Source: Nitratireductor sp. (GTDB lineage: Bacteria > Pseudomonadota > Alphaproteobacteria > Rhizobiales > Rhizobiaceae). Taken from it: 64,000 nucleotides of DNA. The translations under genes and the position numbers were made by a program. Positions within the stretch are counted from its first letter, which is position 1. Each line of letters starts with the position of its first letter. This document shows, piece after piece, positions 9,409-18,381 of the stretch. The stretch spans positions 1 to 64,000 of the forward strand of contig JAFMHL010000004.1 of NCBI GenBank assembly GCA_017854535.1, written 5' to 3'. The notes beneath the pieces were generated by a model that was not told the origin of the DNA, did not search any database, and saw only the letters and a program-made list of their open reading frames with translations.

Positions 9409-9466
9409 GAATTAGATATCGATCCCGTGAAGTATTTTATCTAATTCGCGGGATTGTTGCTTTTTT
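9409..9466 (+). terminator. Interleaved hairpins with T-run after ldt copy 1
   Basis: Arm gaattagata (9409-9418) pairs with tatctaattc (9438-9447), and arm atcccg (9422-9427) pairs with cgggat (9449-9454). The order is left 1, left 2, right 1, right 2, so the two helices are either alternatives or a pseudoknot. A run of six T follows at 9461-9466. A separate 9-bp hairpin lies just before (9379-9403). Simplest reading: the terminator of the first transpeptidase gene. Confidence 0.5.
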
Positions 9467-9503
9467 CCAACAGTCTTCAAAAAATTCTAAATTTTTGACG
9501 TAA

Positions 9504-9528
9504 TTGTCCAAAATGTGAACTTGGACAA
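9504..9528. promoter_or_regulatory. Operator-like dyad before ldt copy 2
   Basis: Perfect 8-bp arms ttgtccaa (9504-9511) and ttggacaa (9521-9528) are separated by 9 bp. The right arm can serve as a -35 (TTGGAC) with TAATAT at 9542-9547 as a -10, so a bound protein would block the promoter. The regulator is unknown. Confidence 0.45.
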
Positions 9529-9612
9529 ACTTGCTTTTCAGTAATATTTCCTTCACCTTGCGGCAGAAGCTTCGATATGCCCTTTGAAGCTGTAGAAAAT
9601 ATGGGAAATCAA

Positions 9613-10317
9613 ATGTTTACGAGGATTGGACTTTCATTGATCATCGCCCTTGGAACCTTTATTGGTGCCAATACGATGGCAGTATCAGATGCGCAGGCGC
9701 GTTATTTTGACATTAATAGCGGCCGCTGGCTGGAAGATCCGCCAGTTAAACGCAGAATTGATCAGCGTAAAGTCCCTAAGAAATTCAACCGTCGCACGGT
9801 TTCCATCAAGACCAGTCAGGCTCCTGGGACGGTCATTATTCATACAGATGAAAAATTTCTTTATTACGTGACGGGCACAAACAAAGCCATTCGCTACGGT
9901 ATTGGCGTTGGGCGTGAGGGTTTTGGTTGGAACGGTGAAGTTTCAATCAAACGCAAAGCTGAATGGCCAACATGGACGCCGCCTGCGGAAATGCGTGTTC
10001 GTGAGCGCGAGCAGGGCCGTGAATTGCCTGCAAGCATGAAGGGCGGCATAGAAAACCCATTGGGCGCACGTGCATTGTATCTTTATAAAGGCAACCAAGA
10101 CACGCTGTATCGTATTCATGGCACTAACCAACCTTGGTCAATCGGTCTAAACCTGTCATCAGGTTGCATCCGCATGAACAACAAGGATGTTGAGCATCTC
10201 TATGAATTGACCAGCATTGGAACCAAAGTGATTGTTATTGGCCCTGGCCAAAGTCCAGCTCCCTATTTCACCCCGGTCAACAATCCATTCATGGCTTTGT
10301 TCAACAAGAAAAACTAA
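9613..10317 (+). CDS. L,D-transpeptidase (YkuD), copy 2
   Basis: Paralogue of the preceding gene, 234 residues from the ATG at 9613, which has a gggaaatc ribosome site and leads into a clean signal peptide (about 1-28, cleavage near SDAQA). Earlier in-frame ATGs at 9577 and 9601 would only lengthen the N-terminus. The YkuD domain spans about residues 75-215, with catalytic [20 protein letters not shown] and nucleophile near Cys185. A 15-residue tail follows the domain. Unlike copy 1 it has no long Pro/Ala linker. It has its own promoter region with a dyad at 9504-9528 and a strong terminator at 10341-10369. Confidence 0.9.
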   Translation: MFTRIGLSLIIALGTFIGANTMAVSDAQARYFDINSGRWLEDPPVKRRIDQRKVPKKFNRRTVSIKTSQAPGTVIIHTDEKFLYYVTGTNKAIRYGIGVGREGFGWNGEVSIKRKAEWPTWTPPAEMRVREREQGRELPASMKGGIENPLGARALYLYKGNQDTLYRIHGTNQPWSIGLNLSSGCIRMNNKDVEHLYELTSIGTKVIVIGPGQSPAPYFTPVNNPFMALFNKKN

Positions 10318-10340
10318 TTTGTTGCTAACAATTTAAATTG

Positions 10341-10369
10341 AAAAACCCGCTTTGAGAGCGGGTTTTTTT
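10341..10369 (+). terminator. Terminator after ldt copy 2
   Basis: An 11-bp perfect stem aaaaacccgct (10341-10351) pairs with agcgggttttt (10357-10367), with a 5-nt loop and T-run. The flanking A-run lets it work for glcF on the minus strand as well. Confidence 0.9.
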
Positions 10370-10410
10370 ATGCGCAATTTTTCAAGGATCATTGGCGGTA
10401 AAATAGACGA

Positions 10411-11757
10411 TTACTCGGCGGCAACCATTTGCTTGTGTGTTTTGTCAAACGAATGACCCGCGAGTTTCACAGGTCGCTCCCCGCCATGGGCCCAGTTTAA
10501 CAATTCAACGGTATGTATGATTGGAATGCCCGTCCCACTGGCGATTTGGGTAATGCATCCAATATTACCTGCTGCAATCAAGTCTGGTTTCATTTTTTCA
10601 ATATTTGCCACCTTTCGATCTTTCAGTTGTTCTGAAATTTCAGATTGCAAAATATTATAGGTACCTGCCGATCCGCAACACAAATGTCCTTCTGGAACAT
10701 CAACCACTTTAAAGCCTGCATTGGCTAAAAGGTTCTTCGGTTCATCTTTGATCTTCTGGCCATGCTGCATGGAGCACGCGGAATGATAGGCCAAGCGAAT
10801 GCCGTTGCCAGTGGTTGATGGCTGCAATTCCAGCGTTGCCAAATATTCCGTAATATCTTTGGCAAGCGCTGAAATAGTAGCGGCTTTTTCCGCATATGCT
10901 TTGTCCTCTCTCAGCATGTGCCCATAGTCTTTGACCGTGGTGCCACAGCCAGATGTCGTGATGATAATGGCGTCCAAGCCACCATTATCGATTTCACCCA
11001 TCCATGCATCAATGTTTTGTTTGGCCGCAGCATGGGAATCTGCTTCGCGACCCATATGGTGGACAAGCGCTCCGCAACACCCCTCACCTTTTGGCGTGAC
11101 AACTTCAACGCCAAGACGTGTCAAAAGATCAATGGTTGCCTTATTAATTTGTGGATCAAGAACCTTTTGGGCGCAGCCTGACAACATCGCTACACGGCCT
11201 TTTCGCTGGCCTTCTGCCTGATGTTTTTCTTTTGCCAAAGATGGATCAGCCTTTGCCAGTTTGGAAGGAGCCAATGCCAACATCGCAGCCATTGGTTTTC
11301 CACCTGGAAGTTTGCCTAACAAACCTGCAAACGGTTTTCCGAGGCGCGCCGCAGAGAGAGCAAATTTGAACCTAGCTGGATATGGCAACACAGCGGCAAG
11401 AACCACTCTGTACATACGATCCATAAAAGGCCGTTTATAGGTCTTTTGGATATGAGCCCGCGCGTGATCAACCAGATGCATATAATTGACGCCAGACGGA
11501 CAGGTTGTCATGCAAGCAAGACAGGACAGGCAGCGATCAATATGCTTTACGACTTTCTCATCGGCAGGTTTATCATTTTCCAACATATCCTTGATGAGAT
11601 AAATCCGCCCCCGTGGGCTATCCAACTCATCGCCTAAGGTCAGATAGGTAGGGCAAGTTGCGGTACAAAAACCGCAATGGACACATTTGCGAAGGATTTT
11701 TTCTGAATGGGAAACATCCGGATCAGCCAGTTGAGCGAGGGAAAAATTGGTTTGCAT
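10411..11757 (-). CDS. glcF: Glycolate oxidase iron-sulfur subunit
   Basis: Electron-transfer subunit of the membrane-associated glycolate oxidase complex GlcDEF, 448 residues. Two [4Fe-4S] motifs sit near the N-terminus: CVHCGFCTATCP (about residues 25-36) and CLSCLACMTTCP (about 76-87). Two Cys-rich CCG domains follow, with EGCCGALVHH and HLCCGSAGTY. This matches GlcF in order and length. It is last in glcD-glcE-glcF, with 3-bp gaps, so the three are co-transcribed. Electrons would pass to quinone. Confidence 0.93.
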   Translation of the reverse strand: MQTNFSLAQLADPDVSHSEKILRKCVHCGFCTATCPTYLTLGDELDSPRGRIYLIKDMLENDKPADEKVVKHIDRCLSCLACMTTCPSGVNYMHLVDHARAHIQKTYKRPFMDRMYRVVLAAVLPYPARFKFALSAARLGKPFAGLLGKLPGGKPMAAMLALAPSKLAKADPSLAKEKHQAEGQRKGRVAMLSGCAQKVLDPQINKATIDLLTRLGVEVVTPKGEGCCGALVHHMGREADSHAAAKQNIDAWMGEIDNGGLDAIIITTSGCGTTVKDYGHMLREDKAYAEKAATISALAKDITEYLATLELQPSTTGNGIRLAYHSACSMQHGQKIKDEPKNLLANAGFKVVDVPEGHLCCGSAGTYNILQSEISEQLKDRKVANIEKMKPDLIAAGNIGCITQIASGTGIPIIHTVELLNWAHGGERPVKLAGHSFDKTHKQMVAAE

Positions 11758-11760
11758 GAC

Positions 11761-12978
11761 TTATGCCCTCTCTTTTGTCATAGCAGAAAATGGCGCCATC
11801 AAACCGCGGTTTAAAATACCCGCTGGATCAAATTGTAGTCTGAGATTTTGCGAAATGGTTGCAATACGGTTTGGCTCAGGATGGAAACTTTCAATTTCGA
11901 TATCCGAATCAGAAGCACGGCGTATTAAGGTCGCATGGCCGCCGAAACTATCAACGCTCTTACGAATTTGTTTGGCATCATCCAACGATCCACTATCGAC
12001 CAGTAACCAGATTAAGCCGCCACCCCAATCAAACTGCACTTCGAGTTCCATCTGTTTTGATAATTCGCCAACAAGTTTTGGCCCATCACTTGGTTTTACA
12101 GACACGCGCCAAACCGCGCCTTCACGACCTTGAAAGGCTTCAATATCGCGTATTGCGTTCCATTGTTTCCTAGTTGAGACAGGATCGATATCGATATTGA
12201 TTTCCGCTTGTGAAGGCAGGGTGGGAGCGATCAGTTTTTTGAGTTCTTCGGTGCGATATTTGATCGATTCAGTGAATCCTTCCACACGGACAAGCGTTAG
12301 TGGATTGCCATTAGCATCTTTTTGAAGATGGGCTGCGCCGGATACATCAAAAGGCGATGATAACGCTTTGGCAAGAACCGACACCGCTTCGCTATCCTCC
12401 AAACCAGATATAAACACCGAACCAGTCAGTTCAGGCTTGGGCAATACTTTGAACGATACTTCGCTCAACACGCCAAGGGTTCCATAGCTTCCAGTCATCA
12501 GTTTGACCAAATCATATCCGGTCACGTTTTTCATGACACGGCCACCATTCTTGATGATGTCGCCGTCACCGCTGACAAAGCGAACGCCGATCAAGCTGTC
12601 ACGACAGGCACCGGTTTGGATCCGGCGCGGGCCTGATACAGCTGCAGCAACAACGCCGCCAATGGTAGATTTGGATTTTATACCAAACAGACCGGCATAA
12701 TTGGCTGGTTCAAAAGGAAGGTGTTGGTTTTCCTTTGTCAGCGCCTTTTCAATTTCTTCAAGGGGGGTTCCTGCTTTGGAAACAATCGTCAGAGCGCCCG
12801 GCTCGTAGAGTGTGATGCCCGTCATCGAGGTTGTCGCAAGAACTGCGTCGGCAGATACAGGATTACCTATTGGACGAGTTCCGCCGCCTTTGATGGACAA
12901 AACCTGTCCTTTGGCTTTGGCAGACTTGATGATCTCAGCTAGGTCTTCTTCGCTCTTGGGCAATTGTGCTTTCGCCAT
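11761..12978 (-). CDS. glcE: Glycolate oxidase FAD-binding subunit
   Basis: Second flavin subunit of glycolate oxidase, 405 residues. The N-terminal FAD_binding_4 region carries LSIKGGGTRPIGNP and, further on, SVGYDLV-like NVTGYDLVKLMTGSYGTLGV (about residues 150-169), as in GlcE. It has the shortened C-terminal domain compared with GlcD. It lies between glcD and glcF with only 3 bp on each side. No irregularities were seen. Confidence 0.92.
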   Translation of the reverse strand: MAKAQLPKSEEDLAEIIKSAKAKGQVLSIKGGGTRPIGNPVSADAVLATTSMTGITLYEPGALTIVSKAGTPLEEIEKALTKENQHLPFEPANYAGLFGIKSKSTIGGVVAAAVSGPRRIQTGACRDSLIGVRFVSGDGDIIKNGGRVMKNVTGYDLVKLMTGSYGTLGVLSEVSFKVLPKPELTGSVFISGLEDSEAVSVLAKALSSPFDVSGAAHLQKDANGNPLTLVRVEGFTESIKYRTEELKKLIAPTLPSQAEINIDIDPVSTRKQWNAIRDIEAFQGREGAVWRVSVKPSDGPKLVGELSKQMELEVQFDWGGGLIWLLVDSGSLDDAKQIRKSVDSFGGHATLIRRASDSDIEIESFHPEPNRIATISQNLRLQFDPAGILNRGLMAPFSAMTKERA

Positions 12979-12981
12979 TCT

Positions 12982-14445
12982 TCACGCCACCTTTTTTGTA
13001 TTGCCATTGCGGCGGGTGTGGCTTGTTGCCATTGGGAAAACCTTGGCTGGATTTAGCAACCAAGCAGGGTCGAAAACGTCTTTAACCCGCATTTGAATTT
13101 CAAGGTCTGCGTCGTTGAACTGGTGGATCATTAGATCACGTTTTTCAATGCCAACACCATGCTCGCCAGTCAGGCAACCGCCAACCTCAACGCATAGTTT
13201 CAAGATGTCAGCGCCAAAGGCTTCACATTTTTCCAGATCGCCTTCTTTATTTGCATCAAAGAGAATAAGGGGATGTAAATTGCCATCTCCAGCATGGAAA
13301 ACATTGGCAACACCAAGACCATAGTCTTTCGACATTTCCTGCATCCGGCGCAAAACAAATGGCAATTGGGAAGTCGGGATTGTTCCATCCATACACATAT
13401 AGTCGGCCATTTGTCCCATTGCGCCGAAAGCCGCTTTGCGCCCTTTCCAAATCAAATCTGACTGGACGGTTGAGCTGCTTTCGCGCATGACTTTTGGATT
13501 GTGTTTGATGGCAATTGCCTTGATTTTTTCAAGCTGTTCGGCAATCTCAATTTGTGAGCCTTCAACCTCGACAATGAGCAAGGCTTCCACATCCATGGGG
13601 TATCCTGCTTTGGCGAAATTCTCACAAGCAATAATGGCGAGCTTGTCCATGAACTCCATGGCAACAGGCAGTACACCTGCTTTGATAATATCCGAGACAC
13701 AGGCGCCTGCCACTTCATTTTCATCAAAGCCAAGCAGGATTGGCCTTGCGCCTTCTGGCTTGCGAAGTATTTTCAAAGTCGCTTCAGTAACAATCCCGAA
13801 TTGACCTTCTGAGCCACAAATAACGCCCAATAGATCAAGGCCTCCACTATCCAAATGCGCACCGCCCACTTCGATAATTTCGCCATCCATCATGACCATA
13901 GTTACGCCCAACAAGTTATTTGTAGTCACGCCGTATTTGAGGCAATGAGCGCCTCCAGAGTTCATCGCAATATTGCCTGCAATCGCACAGGCAAGCTGGC
14001 TAGAAGGATCGGGTGCATAGAAGAACTCAGCTTCAGCAACATTGCCGCTAACACCCAAATTGGTGATGCCTGACTGCACCTTGATAAAGCGGTTGTCGTA
14101 ATCAACTTCGAGTACTTTATTGAGGCGAGAGACCCCGATCACGATTGAGTCTGCTGTAGGCAAAGCCCCTCCGGCCAAAGATGTGCCAGACCCTCTTGGC
14201 ACAACCGGCAAGCCATAGGCCGAACAAATTTTTAGAATGGTGGCGACTTCTTGCGTTGTTGCAGGCAGACAAACCGCCAGAGGCGGGCAACGATAAGCCG
14301 TTAAGGCATCGCATTCATAGGCAATCGTTTCTTCCGGCTCAAAAATCACCCCCCGATCGCCAATGGCAGCAATCATTTCTGCAACCACTTTGGCCTTTAG
14401 CGCTATCAGCGACTGGCTTGGCTTTGGCATTTCGATTGTAGACAT
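12982..14445 (-). CDS. glcD: Glycolate oxidase subunit GlcD (FAD-linked)
   Basis: Catalytic subunit that oxidises glycolate (and in some relatives D-lactate) to the 2-oxo acid. It has 487 residues from the ATG at 14445, chosen because ggagg lies 7 nt upstream; a codon 12 nt earlier is in frame but inferior. The FAD_binding_4 domain (about 50-190, with VPRGSGTSLAGGA) is followed by the FAD-oxidase C domain with FHAGDGNLHPL and GEHGVGIEKR. It heads glcDEF and is divergent from gntR-lutABC across a 241-bp region containing a perfect dyad. Given lutABC next door, D-lactate is a real alternative substrate. Confidence 0.9.
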   Translation of the reverse strand: MSTIEMPKPSQSLIALKAKVVAEMIAAIGDRGVIFEPEETIAYECDALTAYRCPPLAVCLPATTQEVATILKICSAYGLPVVPRGSGTSLAGGALPTADSIVIGVSRLNKVLEVDYDNRFIKVQSGITNLGVSGNVAEAEFFYAPDPSSQLACAIAGNIAMNSGGAHCLKYGVTTNNLLGVTMVMMDGEIIEVGGAHLDSGGLDLLGVICGSEGQFGIVTEATLKILRKPEGARPILLGFDENEVAGACVSDIIKAGVLPVAMEFMDKLAIIACENFAKAGYPMDVEALLIVEVEGSQIEIAEQLEKIKAIAIKHNPKVMRESSSTVQSDLIWKGRKAAFGAMGQMADYMCMDGTIPTSQLPFVLRRMQEMSKDYGLGVANVFHAGDGNLHPLILFDANKEGDLEKCEAFGADILKLCVEVGGCLTGEHGVGIEKRDLMIHQFNDADLEIQMRVKDVFDPAWLLNPAKVFPMATSHTRRNGNTKKVA

Positions 14446-14503
14446 GACTTCCTCCAATTAACTCGCTAAATCGCAACAAATTCTTGATATAAGCTCTTCA
14501 ATA

Positions 14504-14532
14504 AAAATTGGTAAACTATATTTACCAATTTT
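14504..14532. promoter_or_regulatory. 29-bp perfect dyad in glcD-gntR divergent region
   Basis: The 12-bp arms aaaattggtaaa (14504-14515) and tttaccaatttt (14521-14532) are perfect, with spacer ctata. It lies 59 bp before glcD and about 155 bp before gntR. FadR-subfamily GntR proteins bind TGGT/ACCA half-sites, which both arms contain, but the usual spacing is shorter. It is the natural candidate operator for the neighbouring GntR protein. Confidence 0.6.
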
Positions 14533-14686
14533 GCAACGCCAAAATGGATCGCTGGCAAATTTACTCATTTTTATATCAATTTCAGCCAAGTCCAAACTTA
14601 AACACCAATATCTTACTCGCAGACGGTAAGAATAATTGACCATTTATACATTTTGATTTACTTCTAGGACAGTTCAGGGATATAGT

Positions 14687-15451
14687 ATGAGTGTTTTCGA
14701 ACAAATCAAGCAAAGCCGTTCATCGGATGATGTGGCCCACCAAATTGAAGCTTTGGTGCTGGAGGGCGTTTTACGCTCGGGAGATCAATTGCCGCCGGAG
14801 CGCGATCTTTCGATTGATATGGGTGTTTCGCGTCCAGTGTTACGCGATGCGATCGAATTATTGGAAAGTCGTAAAATCCTTCAACGACGTCAAGGGGATG
14901 GAACCTTTGTGTGCGATATCATCGGGCAGGTGTTTTCTGACCCTATAGCCTCCTTGCTCCCGCTTCATCGCAAAGCAACCATTGATTATCTGGAATATCG
15001 CCGCGAGATCGAGGGCATTGCAGCCAGCTTTGCCGCAGAACGAGCAACCAGTTTCGATAAAGACATGCTTGAAAAATGTGTTGCCAGAATGCGCCTTGCC
15101 CATGAAAGTGAAAACTTCAAGGAAGAAGCCCTGGCTGATGTGGAGTTTCATTCACTGATTGGCGAAATGGCCCATAATCTAGTCCTGCTTCATACGTTGC
15201 GGTCCTGTTATAAATTATTGTCGGAAGGCGTGTTTCAAAACCGTAGCAAATTGTATGAAAAAGCAGGCGGACGCCAACATCTATTCGAGCAGCATATGGC
15301 GATTGCCGATGCGGTTTTTGCCGGTAACAGCGAACTGGCAGCTAAAGCTGCTCGAGATCATATGACTTATGTTATGGAAAAAAGCACCGAACTAGAAAAT
15401 GAGGTGGAACGGGAGCGCATTTCCAGTCTACGTTTTCGCCAAAGATCATAA
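14687..15451 (+). CDS. GntR-family regulator, FadR/LldR type
   Basis: Transcription factor of 254 residues. An N-terminal winged helix (about 12-80, with SGDQLPPERDLSIDMGVSRP) is followed by an all-helical FCD ligand-binding domain (about 95-235), whose metal/ligand residues are of the usual D-x3-H...H pattern (ADVEFHS, FEQHMAIADA, ARDHM). This resembles LldR, PdhR and GlcC, which sense lactate, pyruvate or glycolate. It is the first gene of a run with lutABC and is divergent from glcDEF, so it probably controls both. The ATG has caggga 6 nt upstream. Confidence 0.88.
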   Translation: MSVFEQIKQSRSSDDVAHQIEALVLEGVLRSGDQLPPERDLSIDMGVSRPVLRDAIELLESRKILQRRQGDGTFVCDIIGQVFSDPIASLLPLHRKATIDYLEYRREIEGIAASFAAERATSFDKDMLEKCVARMRLAHESENFKEEALADVEFHSLIGEMAHNLVLLHTLRSCYKLLSEGVFQNRSKLYEKAGGRQHLFEQHMAIADAVFAGNSELAAKAARDHMTYVMEKSTELENEVERERISSLRFRQRS

Positions 15452-15501
15452 CTCAATCAACACACCACCTCACAAAGACAACAAGAAGAAAGTAAAGCAC
15501 T

Positions 15502-16263
15502 ATGAATGAACCGGTTAGAGTAGGCTTGTTTGTCACTTGTCTTGTGGACTTATTCAGACCTAGCGTGGGATTTGCTGCGGCAAAACTTTTGGAAGAAGCG
15601 GGATGCGAAGTATACGTCCCCGTTTCACAAACTTGTTGCGGCCAACCAGCTTGGAATTCAGGCGACAAAGCCGACACGGCAGATATTGCTAAAGACGTGA
15701 TCAAAGCGTTTGAAGAATTTGACTACATCGTCGCTCCGTCCGGCTCATGTGCAGGAATGCTATCAAAACACTATCCCGAGCTGTTTGCCGACAATATTGC
15801 CTGGAAAGAGCGCAGCACGAAATTTGCCATGAAGGTCTTCGAGCTGGTCAGCTTTTTGACCGATGTGTTGAAAGTCGAGAGGGTCGAGGCTGCTATCAAC
15901 GCAAAAATCACCTATCACGACTCTTGCTCTGGCCTTCGCGAATTGAACATCAAAAACCAACCACGGAAATTATTGAATTCTATAGAAGGTGTCACATTGA
16001 GCGAAATGAAGAACCCGGATGTGTGTTGCGGATTTGGCGGAACTTTTGCCGTAAAATATAGCGATATTTCCAACTCCATCGTAACCGAAAAAATTGAGAA
16101 TGTGGAAAATGCAGAGGCAGATCTTTTGCTTGCTGGTGATCTCGGTTGCCTTTTGAATATGGCAGGAAAACTTCGCAGAACAGGCGCGAAAACCGAAGTG
16201 CGGCATGTGGCAGAGGTTCTTGCTGGCATGACGGACACGCCGCCGATTGGGGGGAAAGCATAA
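15502..16263 (+). CDS. lutA: Lactate utilization protein A
   Basis: Subunit of the LutABC iron-sulfur L-lactate oxidase (also called LldE or YkgE), which converts L-lactate to pyruvate. It is 253 residues with two Cys-rich CCG domains: SQTCCGQPAWNSGD near residues 44-57 and DVCCGFGGTF near 173-182, plus conserved SGSCAGML and DSCSGLRE. It lies 50 bp after gntR and 3 bp before lutB, so the four genes form one operon. Confidence 0.92.
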   Translation: MNEPVRVGLFVTCLVDLFRPSVGFAAAKLLEEAGCEVYVPVSQTCCGQPAWNSGDKADTADIAKDVIKAFEEFDYIVAPSGSCAGMLSKHYPELFADNIAWKERSTKFAMKVFELVSFLTDVLKVERVEAAINAKITYHDSCSGLRELNIKNQPRKLLNSIEGVTLSEMKNPDVCCGFGGTFAVKYSDISNSIVTEKIENVENAEADLLLAGDLGCLLNMAGKLRRTGAKTEVRHVAEVLAGMTDTPPIGGKA

Positions 16264-16266
16264 GCC

Positions 16267-17718
16267 ATGCAGATCACCAGCCCAACCTTCAAAGCAAATT
16301 CCAGCGGAGCGCTCAAGGATCCACAGCTTCAAAAAGCGTTGAAGCACGTAAAAAGTAACTTCATTGAAAAACGCGCTAGTGCTGTGGAAGCACTTCCAGA
16401 GTTTGATGCGTTACGCGATTCAGCTGTCAGCATTAAAAATCATGTTCTGGAAAATTTGGACATTTATCTGGAGACCTTCGAAAAGAATGTCACCAAGAAT
16501 GGCGGCCATGTTCACTGGGCAGCAACAGCTAGTGATGCACGCGGGCAAATTCTTGATATCTGTCGACGGGTTGGCGCTAAATCCGTCACCAAAGGCAAAT
16601 CCATGATCTCAGAAGAGATCGGACTAAACGAGTTCCTTGAAGCCAGCAGTATACCGCCGATTGAAACGGACCTCGGCGAATATATTATTCAACTTCGTGG
16701 CGAACATCCAAGTCATATCATCGCGCCAGCGGTTCATCTGAATATGGATCAGGTGCGCGAAGAGTTTCAGAAAAAACATACCCATTTGCCAGCTGACCGC
16801 GAATTGAGCGAACCGGAGAGCCTGCTTAAAGAAGCACGCGGTATCCTACGCGATAAATTCCAACAAGCCGATGTTGGGATAACGGGAGCGAATTTCCTGA
16901 TTGCTGAAACGGGCTCCACTATCATTGTGACCAATGAAGGCAATGGTGATCTGACTCAGTCGCTGCCAAAGGTTCATATCGTTATCGCATCGATCGAAAA
17001 GATCGTGCCTACTTTGGAAGACATGAGCCAGTTCGTTCGTATTCTTGCGCGTTCTGCAACAGGGCAGGAAATGTCGGTTTATACGACGCTGTCCACAGGT
17101 CCGAAACGCAAGGGCGATCCAGACGGACCGGAAGAATTCCACGTTATTTTGTTGGATAATGGCCGCTCTGGTATGATTGGCACGGAGTTCCAAGATATGT
17201 TGCGCTGCATTCGATGCGGTGCCTGCATGAACCATTGCCCTGTCTATCATGCTGTTGGTGGTCATGCCTATGGATGGGTATATCCCGGCCCCATGGGATC
17301 GGTCCTTACGCCACAATTCATCGGCGTTGATCAAGCAGGACATTTGCCCAATGCCTCAACCTTTTGCGGGAGATGCGAAGCTGTATGCCCCATGAAAATT
17401 CCATTACCACGCATGATGCGCCATTGGCGGGAACAGGAATTTGAGAAACATCTTTCTCCCCCCAGCCATCGCAGAAACCTTTCTCTTTGGGCATGGTTGG
17501 CCAAACGTCCGAAACTATATCGGATTTCAACGGCGCTTGTTGCGCGCGGGCTTTGGTTGTTGGGCGGTTTTAAACGCCGCACGAGTTTCTTGCCCTTTGC
17601 TGGCGCTTGGACAAAACACCGCGATATGCCAACCCCCCAAGGCGGAACATTTGTTGTTCAATGGAATCTTGGAAAGCGTCCACCTCGCAGTATCGAGACT
17701 TGGAGGCGCGTGAAATGA
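16267..17718 (+). CDS. lutB: Lactate utilization protein B
   Basis: Iron-sulfur subunit of LutABC, 483 residues. A large LUD domain (about residues 65-300, with ITGANFLIAETGS) is followed by two ferredoxin-like motifs, CIRCGACMNHCPVY (about 315-328) and CGRCEAVCPMKIPLP (about 365-379), and a C-terminal tail ending in basic residues. This is the LutB/LldF/YkgF architecture at its usual length. Its stop overlaps the lutC ATG (ATGA), so translation is coupled. Confidence 0.93.
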   Translation: MQITSPTFKANSSGALKDPQLQKALKHVKSNFIEKRASAVEALPEFDALRDSAVSIKNHVLENLDIYLETFEKNVTKNGGHVHWAATASDARGQILDICRRVGAKSVTKGKSMISEEIGLNEFLEASSIPPIETDLGEYIIQLRGEHPSHIIAPAVHLNMDQVREEFQKKHTHLPADRELSEPESLLKEARGILRDKFQQADVGITGANFLIAETGSTIIVTNEGNGDLTQSLPKVHIVIASIEKIVPTLEDMSQFVRILARSATGQEMSVYTTLSTGPKRKGDPDGPEEFHVILLDNGRSGMIGTEFQDMLRCIRCGACMNHCPVYHAVGGHAYGWVYPGPMGSVLTPQFIGVDQAGHLPNASTFCGRCEAVCPMKIPLPRMMRHWREQEFEKHLSPPSHRRNLSLWAWLAKRPKLYRISTALVARGLWLLGGFKRRTSFLPFAGAWTKHRDMPTPQGGTFVVQWNLGKRPPRSIETWRRVK

Positions 17719-18377
17719 CCAAGAGCTTTATTCTTGAAAAACTCAAAGCCCAAATTAATCCGAGCCTTTCGGACGAAACGCGGCGCATGGCTGTTGCAGA
17801 CAGACTTTCAAAACATGCAACGGGTGTCTTGCCTGCTATGCCTGCAACGCGGATAAAACGGGTCAACAAATTCATTGAGAAAGTCATTGCATCGCAAGCA
17901 ACGATAGAACAGATTTCCAGGCGCAATGCTTCGCAAGCAATCAGTGAGTATTTGCGCTCGCACAATCTTCCAGGCGAAATTCGCATGGGAAAAGACGAAC
18001 GACTTAAAATTATTCGTGACGATGCAAAAGGCTTGTTAATCAAAGACGGTCGCAGTGACGGGCAGGATCTTGCAAGTTTCAGCCATGCAGAGGCAGGTGT
18101 CGTAGAAACAGGAACGTTGGCGCTTTTTTCAGGCCCGGACAATCCAACGACATTGAATTTTCTACCTGAAAATCATATCGTGATGATCAGTGAGAATGAC
18201 ATTGTTCCCCATTACGAAGATGTTTGGAAAGTTGTGCGTTCGCGCTATGGCGAGGGACAAATGCCCCGTACCCTAAACTTTATTACGGGTCCATCACGAT
18301 CAGCAGATATCGAACAGACATTGCTTCTGGGTGCCCATGGCCCCATCCGGTTGCATGTATTGTTGACACGCGATTAG
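17715..18377 (+). CDS. lutC: Lactate utilization protein C
   Basis: Third LutABC component (LldG/YkgG), 220 residues, a single LUD domain. The recognisable core is FSHAEAGVVETGTLAL with HIVMISENDIVPHYED and the C-terminal GAHGPIRLHVLLTRD. I start at 17715, where the ATG overlaps the lutB stop; a longer in-frame reading from 17607 lies inside lutB and is rejected. It ends the gntR-lutABC operon, although the broken gene 5 bp downstream may be co-transcribed. Confidence 0.92.
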   Translation: MTKSFILEKLKAQINPSLSDETRRMAVADRLSKHATGVLPAMPATRIKRVNKFIEKVIASQATIEQISRRNASQAISEYLRSHNLPGEIRMGKDERLKIIRDDAKGLLIKDGRSDGQDLASFSHAEAGVVETGTLALFSGPDNPTTLNFLPENHIVMISENDIVPHYEDVWKVVRSRYGEGQMPRTLNFITGPSRSADIEQTLLLGAHGPIRLHVLLTRD

Positions 18378-18381
18378 GGCG

